From Pseudoramibacter alactolyticus (GTDB lineage: Bacteria; Bacillota; Clostridia; Eubacteriales; Eubacteriaceae), in the NCBI RefSeq assembly GCF_050908235.1, contig NZ_CP194340.1: DNA of 64,000 nt; one strand, 5' to 3'. Both the position numbers and the translations under genes were made by a program. The notes beneath the pieces were generated by a model. It worked only from the letters and a program-made list of their open reading frames with translations, had not been told where the DNA came from and did no database searches. Of this stretch, positions 8,128-17,689 are shown piece by piece. Each line of letters opens with the position of its first letter. The first letter of the stretch is position 1.

Positions 8128-9326
8128 TGCTGAGATATGAAATGAAAAAAATTTTGAATAAGAGGTTAAATTGCGCACTGTTTATCGCCGCTCTCCTGAT
8201 AGTTGTCGCCTTCGGTGTTTTTTCAATTGGCAGTTTTAACTTTGTTGATGCAAACGGGAAAACGCATAGCGGTATTTTTGCTGCAAGATCTCTTGCGGCA
8301 GATAAAAATCGTTGGCGGGGGGATCTGACACCGGCGAAATTTGCAGAAGTTGTAGAATCAGTGAAAAAAGGTAAAGGCAAGGCATCAAAACTTACAGAAG
8401 ATGAGATGTATGGGAAAACAATTCAATCCAGTCAGGACATTGTTGAAACTGCTGGAAGAATGTTAAAAGGTGAAAGCAGTGACTTTGATGATTATTCTAA
8501 TGCATTGCTTTCTGCAAACGCCTCCCAGGTCAATTCGATTTACGACATTTACAAAGAAAATTTGCTTGCTTCGAGCAAAGAGTATGGAACCACGCCTGAG
8601 AAAGAAAGATATTTGACAAAACAATATCAGAAAATTCGAACACCGCTCTACTATGAAGCGGCGGATTCCTGGGATACGATGTTTTTATATGTCACAACTG
8701 CCAGCTTAATTCTGTTGGTTATTATCGGGGCTATAAGCGCCGGAATTTTTTCAGAAGAATTCAGTTATAAGGCTGATTCCGTATTCTTTTCCGCGCAATA
8801 TGGTAAAACAAAAGCGACGCGTAATAAAATTGCTGCCGGTCTTATTACCGCAACACTTGTTTATCTTATCGGCATTGGATTACTCTCTGCCATCTGCTTC
8901 AGTGTTGAAGGAATCAGTGGCGCGAACACACCCTATCAATTTGAATTCCCTTATGCGATCTATACGGTCTCCTGTGGTCAGATGTATGGAATTATTGTTT
9001 TGGGAGGATATATCGCCAGTCTACTTTCTGCTTCAGTTTCAATGCTGGTGGCATCCAGAACTAAAACAATGGGCATTGCGGTATGTATACCGTTCTTGTT
9101 GTTCTGCGTTTCTCCGTTTGTTGGGCGAGCATTGCCGTTTCGGACGTTTTTTACCCTTACGCCGGATCAGTTAACAAACATAGTAAACTGTGCACGGATA
9201 CCATATATATACCAAATCGGGAGCGTGGTGTTTAGTCAGATTCCCTTTTTAATATTTTTTTACTTGATCATAGTGGTCTTACTATTGCCAATCGTATATA
9301 GAAATTATAATGAGGCCATTTTATAA
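8124..9326 (+). CDS. ABC-2 type transporter permease
   Basis: 400 residues. One N-terminal membrane helix (about 13-33) is followed by a large extracytoplasmic domain rich in Lys/Glu (about 40-185), then five further helices (about 190-210, 235-258, 290-312, 318-335, 365-390). This topology is typical of ABC-2 permeases that export lipids, peptides or drugs. It is the last gene of the operon begun by the ECF sigma factor. No terminator is obvious in 9327-9540. Confidence 0.8.
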   Translation: MMLRYEMKKILNKRLNCALFIAALLIVVAFGVFSIGSFNFVDANGKTHSGIFAARSLAADKNRWRGDLTPAKFAEVVESVKKGKGKASKLTEDEMYGKTIQSSQDIVETAGRMLKGESSDFDDYSNALLSANASQVNSIYDIYKENLLASSKEYGTTPEKERYLTKQYQKIRTPLYYEAADSWDTMFLYVTTASLILLVIIGAISAGIFSEEFSYKADSVFFSAQYGKTKATRNKIAAGLITATLVYLIGIGLLSAICFSVEGISGANTPYQFEFPYAIYTVSCGQMYGIIVLGGYIASLLSASVSMLVASRTKTMGIAVCIPFLLFCVSPFVGRALPFRTFFTLTPDQLTNIVNCARIPYIYQIGSVVFSQIPFLIFFYLIIVVLLLPIVYRNYNEAIL

Positions 9327-9540
9327 GAAAACTCATAACAGAATCATCAACATGAACATAGATTTCTATTGCACTGAAATACATATGAACTGAGATTGAT
9401 GATTACAAGTGAGGAGGAATTTGCGCATATATAGCAAAAAGTTTATCAGGGCAATAGATATTCTACAACGTGTTTTTATGAAAAACAGGAGGAAAGTTAT
9501 AAAGGTAATAGAGAGATTTCAAAGGATGGTTTTATAGAGC

Positions 9541-10278
9541 AGTCATACATACGATCTAATCAACAGGACACAGTACGATGCAAATGCCGGTATCTTGGGG
9601 AGTATCAAAACTTTTTTGCTTTTGTCGACCATGATCAGCACAGTGTCTTATACGATCATTATAATCAGATACAACATCGTTTTGTTTGCGATTATTATGG
9701 CAGTGCCCGTTATCCGGTACCTGTTTGAAAAGAAGTATAATCTCAAAGAATATGCCGTAGAGAAGGAAAACACAGAGCTAAATAGAAAAATTGGCTACAT
9801 CTCCTATTTGCTGACGGGCTTAGAAAATTTTAAAGAAATTAAGACTTTTGGCTTATTTGATTTCTTTATCAATAGATACCAAGACATAAAAGAACTCTGC
9901 AATCTGAAATTGATACGATTGAACTATAAAAGGGATCGCGCGTTTTCTGTTCTCACGCTGTTAGAAAAAACCGTTGACTTGGGTGTTACGCTATTGATTT
10001 TATCACAGACCTTTACTGGGATTTTATCCATCGGTAGATTTGTCTTGTATAACAATTCCATTGACAGCCTCAAAGAGAATGTGGCCACCATGTTTTCACA
10101 TTTATCCTATTTGTATAAAAATAGCGCGATGCTTGACCAGATCAGGACATTCTTTAATCTTCCTCCTGAGAATATTAATGAAAATGGGATAAAAACTGAT
10201 AAAATCCAAACAATTAGACTGGATAACGAACATACTGGCTCGAATTACACTCTGAATCCAGTGCGACGGAAAACGTGA
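9541..10278 (+). pseudogene. Truncated ABC exporter, membrane domain only
   Basis: The frame continues upstream of TTG 9595 to about 9541 (YDLINRTQYDANAGILGS), and a stop lies before that. It encodes about 245 residues of the six-helix exporter domain (HTYDLINRTQYDANAG, later a coupling segment NFKEIKTFGL). The nucleotide-binding domain is absent: after FNLPPEN the frame turns into unrelated sequence and ends at 10278, where the vanY remnant begins. In families of this kind the missing half carries the Walker motifs, so the product cannot work alone. An alternative frame just upstream (DGFIEQS) suggests a lost 5' end. Confidence 0.6.
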
Positions 10279-10702
10279 TACTGGAGTTCCCTAACTTGCA
10301 AGCAATGTTTGATGACGCGAGAACTGCGGGCTTACAGCTATTTGTAAGAGAAGGGTATCGGACGAGAGAACAACAAAAACTCTTTAATGATAAAATCTCT
10401 ACTCACCGAAATGAGGGACATTCAAAATCTGAGGCGAGAAGGTTAGCAGAAGAATGGGTGGCCGTTCCGGGTACAAGCGAGATTGGGATTGTCATTGATA
10501 TCAATGCAGGTACATCTATTTGTTTACCGGGTGCGGTGTATTCATAAAAAAATAATTCGTATAAATACGGGTTTATCCATCGAATAAGACTGATATTACT
10601 GGCGTGAAGGATGAGCCACGGCATTACAGATATGTTGGAAAAAAGCCGCAAAAGGAATTTGTTCAAAAGGAATTTGTTCGGAAGAGTATTTGCAACGGCT
10701 AA
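10275..10702 (+). pseudogene. Degraded VanY-type D,D-carboxypeptidase
   Basis: The first frame (90 codons from 10275) reads NLQAMFDDARTAGLQLFVREGYRT ... WVAVPGTSEIGIVIDINAG. VanY enzymes carry SExHELGLAxDI here; the HE pair with a Zn-binding histidine is missing, consistent with a 6-base loss. After TAA at about 10547 the downstream part survives in other frames: YKYGFIH, then DITGVKDEPRHYRYVG, then SEEYLQRLNE. A 15-base tandem duplication lies near the end. At least two frameshifts plus loss of a metal ligand make this inactive. It probably arrived with a vancomycin-type or mobile-element cluster. Confidence 0.65.
10650..10679 (+). repeat. 15-bp tandem duplication inside the vanY remnant
   Basis: AAAAGGAATTTGTTC occurs twice head-to-tail (10650-10664 and 10665-10679), duplicating the five residues KGICS in one frame. 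It is a slippage-type scar and supports decay of this locus. Confidence 0.8.
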
Positions 10703-10870
10703 ATGAAGGGATGTTTCAATACGCAGTAAGTGTTAAATGGGCATTTGGGATATCACGAAGGCAATAATATATGATAAAATCATCTTATAATAGGTAATGT
10801 AGCACATTTTCATAGAGTAACGATCTGGTTTACGTGAAAAAATACGTCGATGAGCGGAGGAAGATAGAGT

Positions 10871-12115
10871 ATGGCAAAGCATTGGAGACGGCAGGTTTCT
10901 GCATTGATTTTGGCGGCAGCTCTTGTCTGCGCCTTTTCCGCTTGCGGCATCAATACCGGAAAGATAAAACAAACCGCAAAAGAAAAAGCCCTGGAAGGAC
11001 TTGGCAAATTAGACAAAGGGATGAAAAAATCATACGGAAAAGACAGCTCGGGAGAGAAGTGGATGTGTGTCATTGAGCATGGCGCCGAAAATCTGTATGA
11101 CTTTCATGACATGTTCGGCAAAGAGCTCCTGGACAATATGCGGACGTCAGATTCTCTGGAATCCAACTGGAAAAAGCTGCATGACTATGCAAAGGGATAT
11201 TGGACCAATTTCGATCTGGTATCCCAAAAGAACTATGCGCATGGGGTCATCGTTTCGGAATATAAAGTTTATGTGAAAGAACACCTATCGCCCACTCAAA
11301 AAGAGGCAGGTGCCGATGCCAAACTTTATCATCTGTTTTTTGTTGTTCACTCTCCGAAGGAAGAGAATCCTGCTTTCCGGGGCGTGTGGTCAGTGAGTAT
11401 GGTGGATGATAGCTTGTATCGTCAAAAAGGCTTTGCCTTTGCTGCAAAGCCGGATAGCCGGGGACAAAAACGGGGAATATCGCCATGCGGAATTTTTGTG
11501 GGAGAACATGCCCTGACGCTGGCGAATGCCCTGCCGGCACTCAAAAGATCATCTGCCTATGATAAGACCATCACGGGGCCGGGCTATCAGAAGGGGCCCG
11601 TTACGGTTATGAATGATGCCGGCGAATCCCCGCAGAAATACAGTGAAAAAATTGCCGCAAAAATCGAGACGTGTCTGAACAGACGAGATGCCAAACAGTT
11701 AAAAGGGATGTATTTTAAGACCGTTCTTGACACGGCGCCGGAGACGGAACAGAAGATCCACAGTCTGACGCGGATATTCACGGGCTCTTCGGATCGCGTC
11801 CGGATTACAGAAATAGACGAAGACCGGGGGACTGGCGCAACCTCGATGAGCTACCTGTTGGATTCAACGGGCGACAATCATGTTCAGCCGGGATTCGGGA
11901 CCTATTATGTTGGCTTTCGGGCTGTGGTGATCTGTGGAAAGAAAAAATATCAGCTGATAGCACAGTGCTGCACCAACTACGAGAGAAATGCGAACCGTCT
12001 GGGAATCATCAAACTGGAACTGCATCCAGAGACACCCGGAGGAGAGTTTGCCTATGCAAGAGATTCTGTTGCTGAGGCAGGAATGGATATGGTTGAATTC
12101 GGTTTGTCTAAGTAG
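10871..12115 (+). CDS. Putative lipoprotein, possible DUF5104-type domain
   Basis: 414 residues. Basic N-terminus, hydrophobic core LILAAALVCAF and the cysteine in SAC (residue 25) suggest a lipoprotein signal, although Phe at -3 is unusual. The ectodomain has two parts: residues about 45-215 unknown, and 255-400 (KIAAKIETCLNRRDAKQLKGMYF ... FRAVVICGKKKYQLIAQCC), which resembles the SnoaL/DUF5104-like domain of Firmicute lipoproteins. GGAGG lies 10 bases before the ATG. It opens a block of four unknown envelope proteins and may share their role. Family guess moderate; role unknown. Confidence 0.6.
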   Translation: MAKHWRRQVSALILAAALVCAFSACGINTGKIKQTAKEKALEGLGKLDKGMKKSYGKDSSGEKWMCVIEHGAENLYDFHDMFGKELLDNMRTSDSLESNWKKLHDYAKGYWTNFDLVSQKNYAHGVIVSEYKVYVKEHLSPTQKEAGADAKLYHLFFVVHSPKEENPAFRGVWSVSMVDDSLYRQKGFAFAAKPDSRGQKRGISPCGIFVGEHALTLANALPALKRSSAYDKTITGPGYQKGPVTVMNDAGESPQKYSEKIAAKIETCLNRRDAKQLKGMYFKTVLDTAPETEQKIHSLTRIFTGSSDRVRITEIDEDRGTGATSMSYLLDSTGDNHVQPGFGTYYVGFRAVVICGKKKYQLIAQCCTNYERNANRLGIIKLELHPETPGGEFAYARDSVAEAGMDMVEFGLSK

Positions 12116-12254
12116 GTGGAAAGCGCCATACATGGGATATTTTAAAACCATAGCCGGCATGTGAATGAATAAACTGTGCCGGTCTTTGGCATCTTTTGTT
12201 TTTATGGCGGCTGAATCCGGGCTGATTCATGTGATGCACATAGGAGAATAACGT

Positions 12255-13148
12255 ATGGAAACAGAACAGAAAGCAAAGAAGCAGAAAAAACCACATATCA
12301 AAATTCGGATGTGCTTTTTCGTGATCGGGTTGCTCTTTCTTTGCACCGAAGCCAGTCTGGGGATTGGGCTGTCCCGCCCGATGCAGAGATGGGTCTTTAT
12401 CCCGTTATACATCTTGGTGCTTCTGGTTCCCGTTCTCTTATACCGCAAGGCAGGAAGTTTCCTGGCTTCAAGGAAATTTTTGATGCTCATTGTGCTTGTC
12501 TATGTGTCTATGTATGGGATGCTTGCATCTCAGCTCAATCAAATGGAACATCATGCAGGCGTTTTAAGCGGAGCGAATGCCAACGTATTTTCCTACACTG
12601 ACGATATTTTTGCCAAAAGTTATTCTTCCGCGGATGAAATCCTTAAGAACACCAAACTCGATGCAGGCTATCGGGAATTCTACCGTTTTGAAGATTCACA
12701 CGCCGTTAGTGTTTTTTATCAAAAGCCCGCTCCGAAACATGTGAAAAAAGGGTCATACCAGGAGGAGGACCCTTTCTATATGGCTCTGAAGGTGCTCAGC
12801 GTGGATATTTATAAGGAAGGCGGACGCTATTATGCTGTTGGCACCCGAAAAATGTCTGCGGCTAGTTTTGATTCTTACTCTGACGAGGAGACCCTTCGGG
12901 CGGACCTGTCAGCTTCGCTTAGCCGGAAAAGTGTGATGCCGCAAGCAGATAAATTATTTGTCTGGGGAGTTTCCAGATATCCCCATATGGATCGGGTGAC
13001 AGTAGACGGCATTCCCTGTGCAAAAATTATTTCGCTCTCCCTTCGGGGTGGCAACACTGGCTATTTTTGGATTATTAGCAATATAAATGCCGGTTTGAAT
13101 CCCAAGACGGTATCCATCAAAGGCCTTCCTAATACAAATGAAAAGTAG
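12255..13148 (+). CDS. Membrane-anchored protein of unknown function, copy A
   Basis: 297 residues. After a Lys-rich start (KAKKQKKPH) come three hydrophobic segments (about 17-36, 44-61, 74-92), then a soluble domain of about 200 residues. The C-terminal part (FVWGVSRYPHMDRVTVDG ... GYFWIISNINAG) parallels the C-terminus of the next gene (W-S/G, HP-x-x-R-x-VTV, FWMI), so the two look like diverged paralogs. AGGAGAATAACGT precedes the ATG. I do not recognise a named family. Confidence 0.6.
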   Translation: METEQKAKKQKKPHIKIRMCFFVIGLLFLCTEASLGIGLSRPMQRWVFIPLYILVLLVPVLLYRKAGSFLASRKFLMLIVLVYVSMYGMLASQLNQMEHHAGVLSGANANVFSYTDDIFAKSYSSADEILKNTKLDAGYREFYRFEDSHAVSVFYQKPAPKHVKKGSYQEEDPFYMALKVLSVDIYKEGGRYYAVGTRKMSAASFDSYSDEETLRADLSASLSRKSVMPQADKLFVWGVSRYPHMDRVTVDGIPCAKIISLSLRGGNTGYFWIISNINAGLNPKTVSIKGLPNTNEK

Positions 13149-13211
13149 GGCGCTGGGGGCTGCGCAGTTATGGCATGGGCTAAGAAGATGATTTAGAAGG
13201 AGGAACCCATC

Positions 13212-14123
13212 TTGAAGACGCATAAAAAAATAAAAAAGATCCTGGCGGTATGTATGATCCTTATCGGAGCACTCGGCGGCGGATTTATTACGCTGGGCTT
13301 TTTACTGAGCCCATCAACGGGGAGCAGGATAATAGGAGACGTTAATCTTCTGATTATATTTAACGCCATTCCGATCGCCTTGGTTATCGGTGGTATTGTG
13401 GTTTGGAAGTGCAGGAAGTTTGCCAAAAAGCTGGCTGTCATATTCCTTCTTTCCATAGGAATCGCCTTTGTTGCATTCATGATTCCCGTTATCACGACCA
13501 AATCAGATATTTCGGACATCCCCGGTTATTATGGAACCAGAGTTAATGATTCTCCCGGTCATTCCGGCCATCGGGGACTCAAATGGTATGACACGCCGGA
13601 AGAGGCTTTGAAGAAAGATGACGATACAAAGGATTTGAAAAAGGCGGATCATTTCTATATCTATAAGACCAATCGGGAGATACTTTATTTCAGTTCGCCG
13701 TCAGATAACAGAACCTTCAGGGTATCTTCGTTAAAAATTCAAAATGGGAAATATTCTCAGGTGACCGGAACAGATTATTTTACCAGGGATTACTCAAAAG
13801 AAAATTATCTTTATGACTGTGATGATGCGGTAAGCGAGGATATCGCCCAGGAATTTTGCACCAGTGGCTCTGGAAATGGTTCTGCCGCAATTGTACACGA
13901 AGACATCTATTTCGGGATGTGGAGCAATTTGAAGGAGGCCGAAAATTTGACCATTCTGGGGAAGCATCCAGAGGTGCGGACGGTGACAGTCGGCAATCAA
14001 AAATACGCATTTTGGATGATACAGGATCCGAGGATTACGGCAGCCCTGAAAAAATTTGACTTTTCAGGATTTACGCTTAAAGAACTTACGGATACTTTGG
14101 ATATTGATTATAAACCGTATTGA
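13212..14123 (+). CDS. Membrane-anchored protein of unknown function, copy B
   Basis: 303 residues, same plan as the gene before it: basic start (KTHKKIKK), three membrane segments (about 10-32, 45-62, 74-94) and a soluble domain. Shared features with copy A include SSPSDNR, the W-S-N-L-x-x ... GKHPEVRTVTVGNQKYAFWMI stretch and a short acidic end. AGAAGGAGG lies 8 bases before the start (TTG 13212 in the open frame). The 60-base gap between the copies holds no terminator, so they are probably co-transcribed. Confidence 0.6.
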   Translation: MKTHKKIKKILAVCMILIGALGGGFITLGFLLSPSTGSRIIGDVNLLIIFNAIPIALVIGGIVVWKCRKFAKKLAVIFLLSIGIAFVAFMIPVITTKSDISDIPGYYGTRVNDSPGHSGHRGLKWYDTPEEALKKDDDTKDLKKADHFYIYKTNREILYFSSPSDNRTFRVSSLKIQNGKYSQVTGTDYFTRDYSKENYLYDCDDAVSEDIAQEFCTSGSGNGSAAIVHEDIYFGMWSNLKEAENLTILGKHPEVRTVTVGNQKYAFWMIQDPRITAALKKFDFSGFTLKELTDTLDIDYKPY

Positions 14124-14460
14124 TCTCACAATAAAAATTAGGAACTGGATTTTGATTGGAACCATACTCAGCGGATGCATCGCGGTATTGAGTGCTTTTA
14201 TTACAGTCGTTGAAATTGTGCTCGCCATTCTTGGAATGCAGCATGCCCAAACGCCGGTTGCAAATGATTATATGGCATTCGGTAAAATAATTACCCAGAC
14301 TTTAGCAGCCATATTTGTGGTTTTGGCGCCAGTTGTCGCTGTAATGGCAGGTGTTGCATTTGTCCTTTCTCTGATCTCATGTCTTTTAAGGGCATCTTCT
14401 CTAAAAAAGCACCGAAACTTACCCTACAGCCTGACGGATCTCAAAAATACGACCGGCTGA
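14056..14460 (+). CDS. Small membrane protein after copy B
   Basis: 134 codons in the open frame, overlapping copy B by 68 bases. The true start is probably a non-ATG codon nearer 14150 (the Leu of NWILIGTILSG). The protein has three hydrophobic stretches (about 32-58, 78-100, 104-120) and a basic, Tyr-containing tail. No family recognised. The long overlap and lack of a good ribosome site mean that it could be a decayed gene, but hydrophobic codon structure continues to the end. Confidence 0.45.
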   Translation: MTFQDLRLKNLRILWILIINRIDLTIKIRNWILIGTILSGCIAVLSAFITVVEIVLAILGMQHAQTPVANDYMAFGKIITQTLAAIFVVLAPVVAVMAGVAFVLSLISCLLRASSLKKHRNLPYSLTDLKNTTG

Positions 14461-14622
14461 ATTTTATGTAATGGAATGCTTGGGATGGGATTTTAGCTAA
14501 GGTTGTTCTCTCTGAAATCTTATTCTGTTTTTAATTAGAGGAATTGCTTTTGTTCAAGTGCTTAGCTGCTTTTTACAGGTCAAGGAAATCATGGAAGTCA
14601 GGGAGCAGGTTTAAAGGGAATT

Positions 14623-15222
14623 TCATTTTTCTTCAAAGTATAAGAGGCATCGACTGCGGGGCATATAATATGCCTGCACAGGGGCTTTCTTATTCGCTCT
14701 TTGATTAATTCGCTGCATCTGAAAGCTGTTCACCCTGATTACGACATTCTTGCCTTTATGATCGATTCCTTCTAAATGGGGATCGTCGGAATAAGATTCA
14801 TAGGAAACCCGTGGATATCTGACTTCCGTTTTGGCTGGAGTGTTAAGATGTGGTAAATCCAACAGCGTCATCGGCCCGGGCGTTGCAAGGAGAAAGAACA
14901 AAGACAAGCCAATAAACAGAGAAATCAGCTTTGATTGGCTTAATTTTCGGCTTTCTTCTTTTGCCTTTTTTACTTCCTCAAACGGATTTGAGCCCAATCG
15001 ACAGGCAATGCTATGTCTGCGGAAAACCCACAAAAGAAGAATAAGTAAGAAAGGATTCACAATAAGAATCCATGAGAACAAACCCTGAAGGAAGAAGAGG
15101 TAGGGGTGATTGCCATAATCAGCCATGATAGACACAATGATCATGGTTGCAACCAAAATCACGGCAAGGAGAATACCCCCTTTGATAAACAGGTTGATGC
15201 GATTGTTATTTTCATCATTCAT
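14623..15222 (-). CDS. Membrane protein of unknown function
   Basis: 199 residues from the ATG at 15222, which has AGGAGG at the right distance; an in-frame ATG at 15246 lacks one. Membrane segments at about residues 15-34, 45-68 and 105-125 surround a charged cytosolic linker rich in Glu/Lys/Ser. The C-terminal 70 residues form a soluble domain with YPRVSYESYSDDPHLEG. It converges on the block at 10.9-14.5 kb and has the same general build (helices, then a small soluble domain), though I see no direct similarity. Confidence 0.6.
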   Translation of the reverse strand: MNDENNNRINLFIKGGILLAVILVATMIIVSIMADYGNHPYLFFLQGLFSWILIVNPFLLILLLWVFRRHSIACRLGSNPFEEVKKAKEESRKLSQSKLISLFIGLSLFFLLATPGPMTLLDLPHLNTPAKTEVRYPRVSYESYSDDPHLEGIDHKGKNVVIRVNSFQMQRINQRANKKAPVQAYYMPRSRCLLYFEEK

Positions 15223-15451
15223 TAATACGCCTCCTGTATTCTTCAATGTCCTTTTCTAATTTTTTAAGGTGGAAAAATCTTTTTGTAAATAGATCTTTTA
15301 TGATAATAGTTGAAAATCGAAGGGCTGGTGTCAGTGGACTGGAACCTCAAATCCTTTATTCTTTTATAATTCATGTTGATGGGTATGTCAAGGAAGGGGA
15401 CTGTGGGTCTTTAACGGCGTCAAATACTTTTAAAAAAGGTCTGCTCTATGA

Positions 15452-15659
15452 TATGTTGGTATCGATGTTGCCAAAAACGAGCATGATTGCTGTATTTTGG
15501 GATCCAATGCGGAGATTTTATGTCCCGGTTTCACAATCGCTAACAACAAAACCGGTTACGACGAGCTTTATCAGAATATTTTTGCTATGACAAAGCAAAA
15601 ATAAACGTAGGTCTTGAAGCAACCGGTCATTATTCGAGCAATCTCTTGGGATCAGCTTA
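15452..15659 (+). pseudogene. IS110-family transposase remnant
   Basis: From 15452 one frame reads YVGIDVAKNEHDCCILG ... CPGFTIANNKTGYDELYQNI and ends at TAA. A second frame then gives KINVGLEATGHYSSNLLG up to TAG 15659. This is the N-terminal DEDD (RuvC-like) domain of IS110 transposases, with the first catalytic Asp in GIDVAK. The central part, the catalytic Ser domain and both ends are gone. The stretch 15223-15451 upstream holds nothing that I can assign. Confidence 0.7.
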
Positions 15660-15670
15660 GGTTTTGCAGG

Positions 15671-16459
15671 TTAAATAACTCTTGACTTTCCAATCAGAGC
15701 GGCCCCGATGGCCCCGTTGTATTGAGGAAAATTGGCTTCTTGAATATCCGTCATTAATTCATCTTCCAGTGCCGTCCGCAATGCGTCGTTTTTCGCGCCG
15801 CCTCCGGTCATCAGAATATCGCCGTCCGATTTATATTTTCTTGCCATTTTTGCAATTCGATTTGCCATAGCAAGGTGCATCCCGGCTAAAATATCTTCCC
15901 GGCTTCTTTTTTGAGCAAGCAAAGAAATCACCTCCGTCTGCGCAAAAACGGCACACGTACTGTTGATCTGGCAGGGATTCTTGCTTGCTTTCGCCAATTC
16001 GGGAATTTGATCAATGGTTGTTTCCAGAAGCTCTGCAACAACTTCCAGAAATTTTCCGGTTCCGGCAGCGCACTTATCATTCATTGTAAAATTTACAATC
16101 TGTCCTTCCTGTCCCATACTAATAATTTTGCTGTCCTGCCCCCCAATATCAATCAGCAATCTCGGATGTACTCCCTTCGGGGCTGTCAGTCGGCTTCCCC
16201 AGGCGTGAGCAGTGATTTCAGAAATCGTGGAATCCGCGGAACTAATACTTCTGCGGCTGTATCCCGTAGCCGTTATCGATCGCATCTGCTCGTTTGTTAC
16301 CTCTGTGTCACGTTTAATTGCTTGCACTAATTCATCCGCCGTTTTTTCGCAATCAATCCCGGTTGGAAGTAATTTTGTCGATACAACCTGATCTTCAGAA
16401 ATCAAAGCCGCTTTCATATATGTAGAGCCGGCATCCAATCCCATATAGTAAGTTCGCAT
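15671..16459 (-). CDS. ATP-dependent activase of the 2-hydroxyacyl-CoA dehydratase/double-cubane type
   Basis: 262 residues of the ASKHA (BadF/BadG/HgdC) fold. Phosphate loop GLDAGSTYMKA at residues 7-17, second loop DIGGQDSK at about 104, the [4Fe-4S] cysteines in NDKCAAGTGKFLE (about 128-140) and STCAVFAQTEVISLL (about 168), and the adenosine motif TGGGAKN near 217. The homodimer holds one 4Fe-4S cluster and uses ATP to push an electron at very low potential onto its partner. Last gene of a five-gene operon, 0 bases from the upstream gene. Full length. Confidence 0.9.
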   Translation of the reverse strand: MRTYYMGLDAGSTYMKAALISEDQVVSTKLLPTGIDCEKTADELVQAIKRDTEVTNEQMRSITATGYSRRSISSADSTISEITAHAWGSRLTAPKGVHPRLLIDIGGQDSKIISMGQEGQIVNFTMNDKCAAGTGKFLEVVAELLETTIDQIPELAKASKNPCQINSTCAVFAQTEVISLLAQKRSREDILAGMHLAMANRIAKMARKYKSDGDILMTGGGAKNDALRTALEDELMTDIQEANFPQYNGAIGAALIGKSRVI

Positions 16460-17689
16460 TTATCTTCTCCTTTGCTCAATCAATTCCACGAAAGCCTCAA
16501 GACGGATCCTGACCTGTTCAGCGTCTTCAGAAGAGAAGTCCGTCTCAACGCGTATCAGGGGAATCCCCAGCTCATCGGTTATTTTTTCAATGAGGGGCAG
16601 CTCAAAATCATAAGGGGTGCAGCCGCGAAGCACATGGTAAATCACACCCTCGGCCTTGCACTTCTGTAATTTTTCACGCAAGGAATTCAATCTGTCCTCA
16701 GTCTCTTCAAAAACAGGACAGGTGCAGGCGCTGAAATACCGTGCGGAGAGAGCCCGCAAAATGCCATCCTTGCTGCATTCGTCCGGGATGATCGGATCGT
16801 ACAGCAGCCTTCCGGACATACAGGTTTCATCACCAACAATCTGCCCACCCAGACTTTCAAGAAGAAAAGGAATCTTAAAATTTGGAAATGTGATCGGTGA
16901 GCCTGCAATAAAAATTCGCGGTTTACGCCGTGAATGTGGCGAAGCTTTTCCTCTATGCTTTTCTAATTCCGTGTTCAGTCTTTTTACATGCTCCGCCCAT
17001 TTTTGGGGGAGATCGTAGCAATAGCTGTTCATAATCATCATTACCTGAGAGCCTCGAATCACCGGATCATCAGCGGCCAGATAGGAATACAGCCGGTAGG
17101 CTTCCTGCTGCGCACGGTCTGCATCTTTACAGGCCTGCACCAGTTTTTGGGTTGAAAATTTCCTTCCTGTTTCTGCTTCGATGCTTTTAATCAGCGACTG
17201 CAATGCCGTAGTGTTATATTGAAAATCATCTTCCGACTTGCTCATTTCAACCGGCAGGGGAATGACCGGCACGTATTCTGAGAGCAGCTCTGCGCTTTTT
17301 CTTTTTCCGTCGCATGTCAGCGGGAGAATCACCAACTTGCATTGCTGGTAAAGCGGAACAACCTGCATGGCGTGAAACCCGACGCTTGCTTTTATGACTG
17401 GGCAGGCATCTCTCGGTGCCAACTCATCCCCGATTAAAGCCGCCGTATGATGTCCGCCGCAAAGCCGCAATGGTCGGTAGCCAAAAGCAAAAATAATTTC
17501 ATCCGGCACCATGATACAATACGTTCCAATATATTCTGTTTCATCCTTTTCCAGAGAGACGAAGGCACGTTTCAGATTATCTGTGAAATATTGAAGTTCC
17601 TTGAGATCCGAATGTTCAAAATTTCCTAATGCAGCCGCTGAAACTCTGGAAATATTTCGGATGTAGCGTTCTTCCGTACGATGATTCAT
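16460..17689 (-). CDS. 2-hydroxyacyl-CoA dehydratase / double-cubane cluster family protein A
   Basis: 409 residues of the HgdB/BcrB/YjiM superfamily. Conserved Cys-containing spots: LRLCGGHHTA (about 76-85), DACPVIKAS (about 94), LPLTCDGKRKSAELL (about 122), DETCMSGRLLYDP (about 284), CTCPVFEE and YHVLRGCTPYDFELP (about 350), then the ETDFSSEDAEQVRIRLEAF end. The CDGKRKxxEL and DETCxxGR pattern resembles double-cubane cluster proteins and E. coli YjiM more than true dehydratases, which come as two different subunits. It would be the reductase's catalytic partner for the adjoining activase. Substrate unknown. Confidence 0.8.
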   Translation of the reverse strand: MNHRTEERYIRNISRVSAAALGNFEHSDLKELQYFTDNLKRAFVSLEKDETEYIGTYCIMVPDEIIFAFGYRPLRLCGGHHTAALIGDELAPRDACPVIKASVGFHAMQVVPLYQQCKLVILPLTCDGKRKSAELLSEYVPVIPLPVEMSKSEDDFQYNTTALQSLIKSIEAETGRKFSTQKLVQACKDADRAQQEAYRLYSYLAADDPVIRGSQVMMIMNSYCYDLPQKWAEHVKRLNTELEKHRGKASPHSRRKPRIFIAGSPITFPNFKIPFLLESLGGQIVGDETCMSGRLLYDPIIPDECSKDGILRALSARYFSACTCPVFEETEDRLNSLREKLQKCKAEGVIYHVLRGCTPYDFELPLIEKITDELGIPLIRVETDFSSEDAEQVRIRLEAFVELIEQRRR

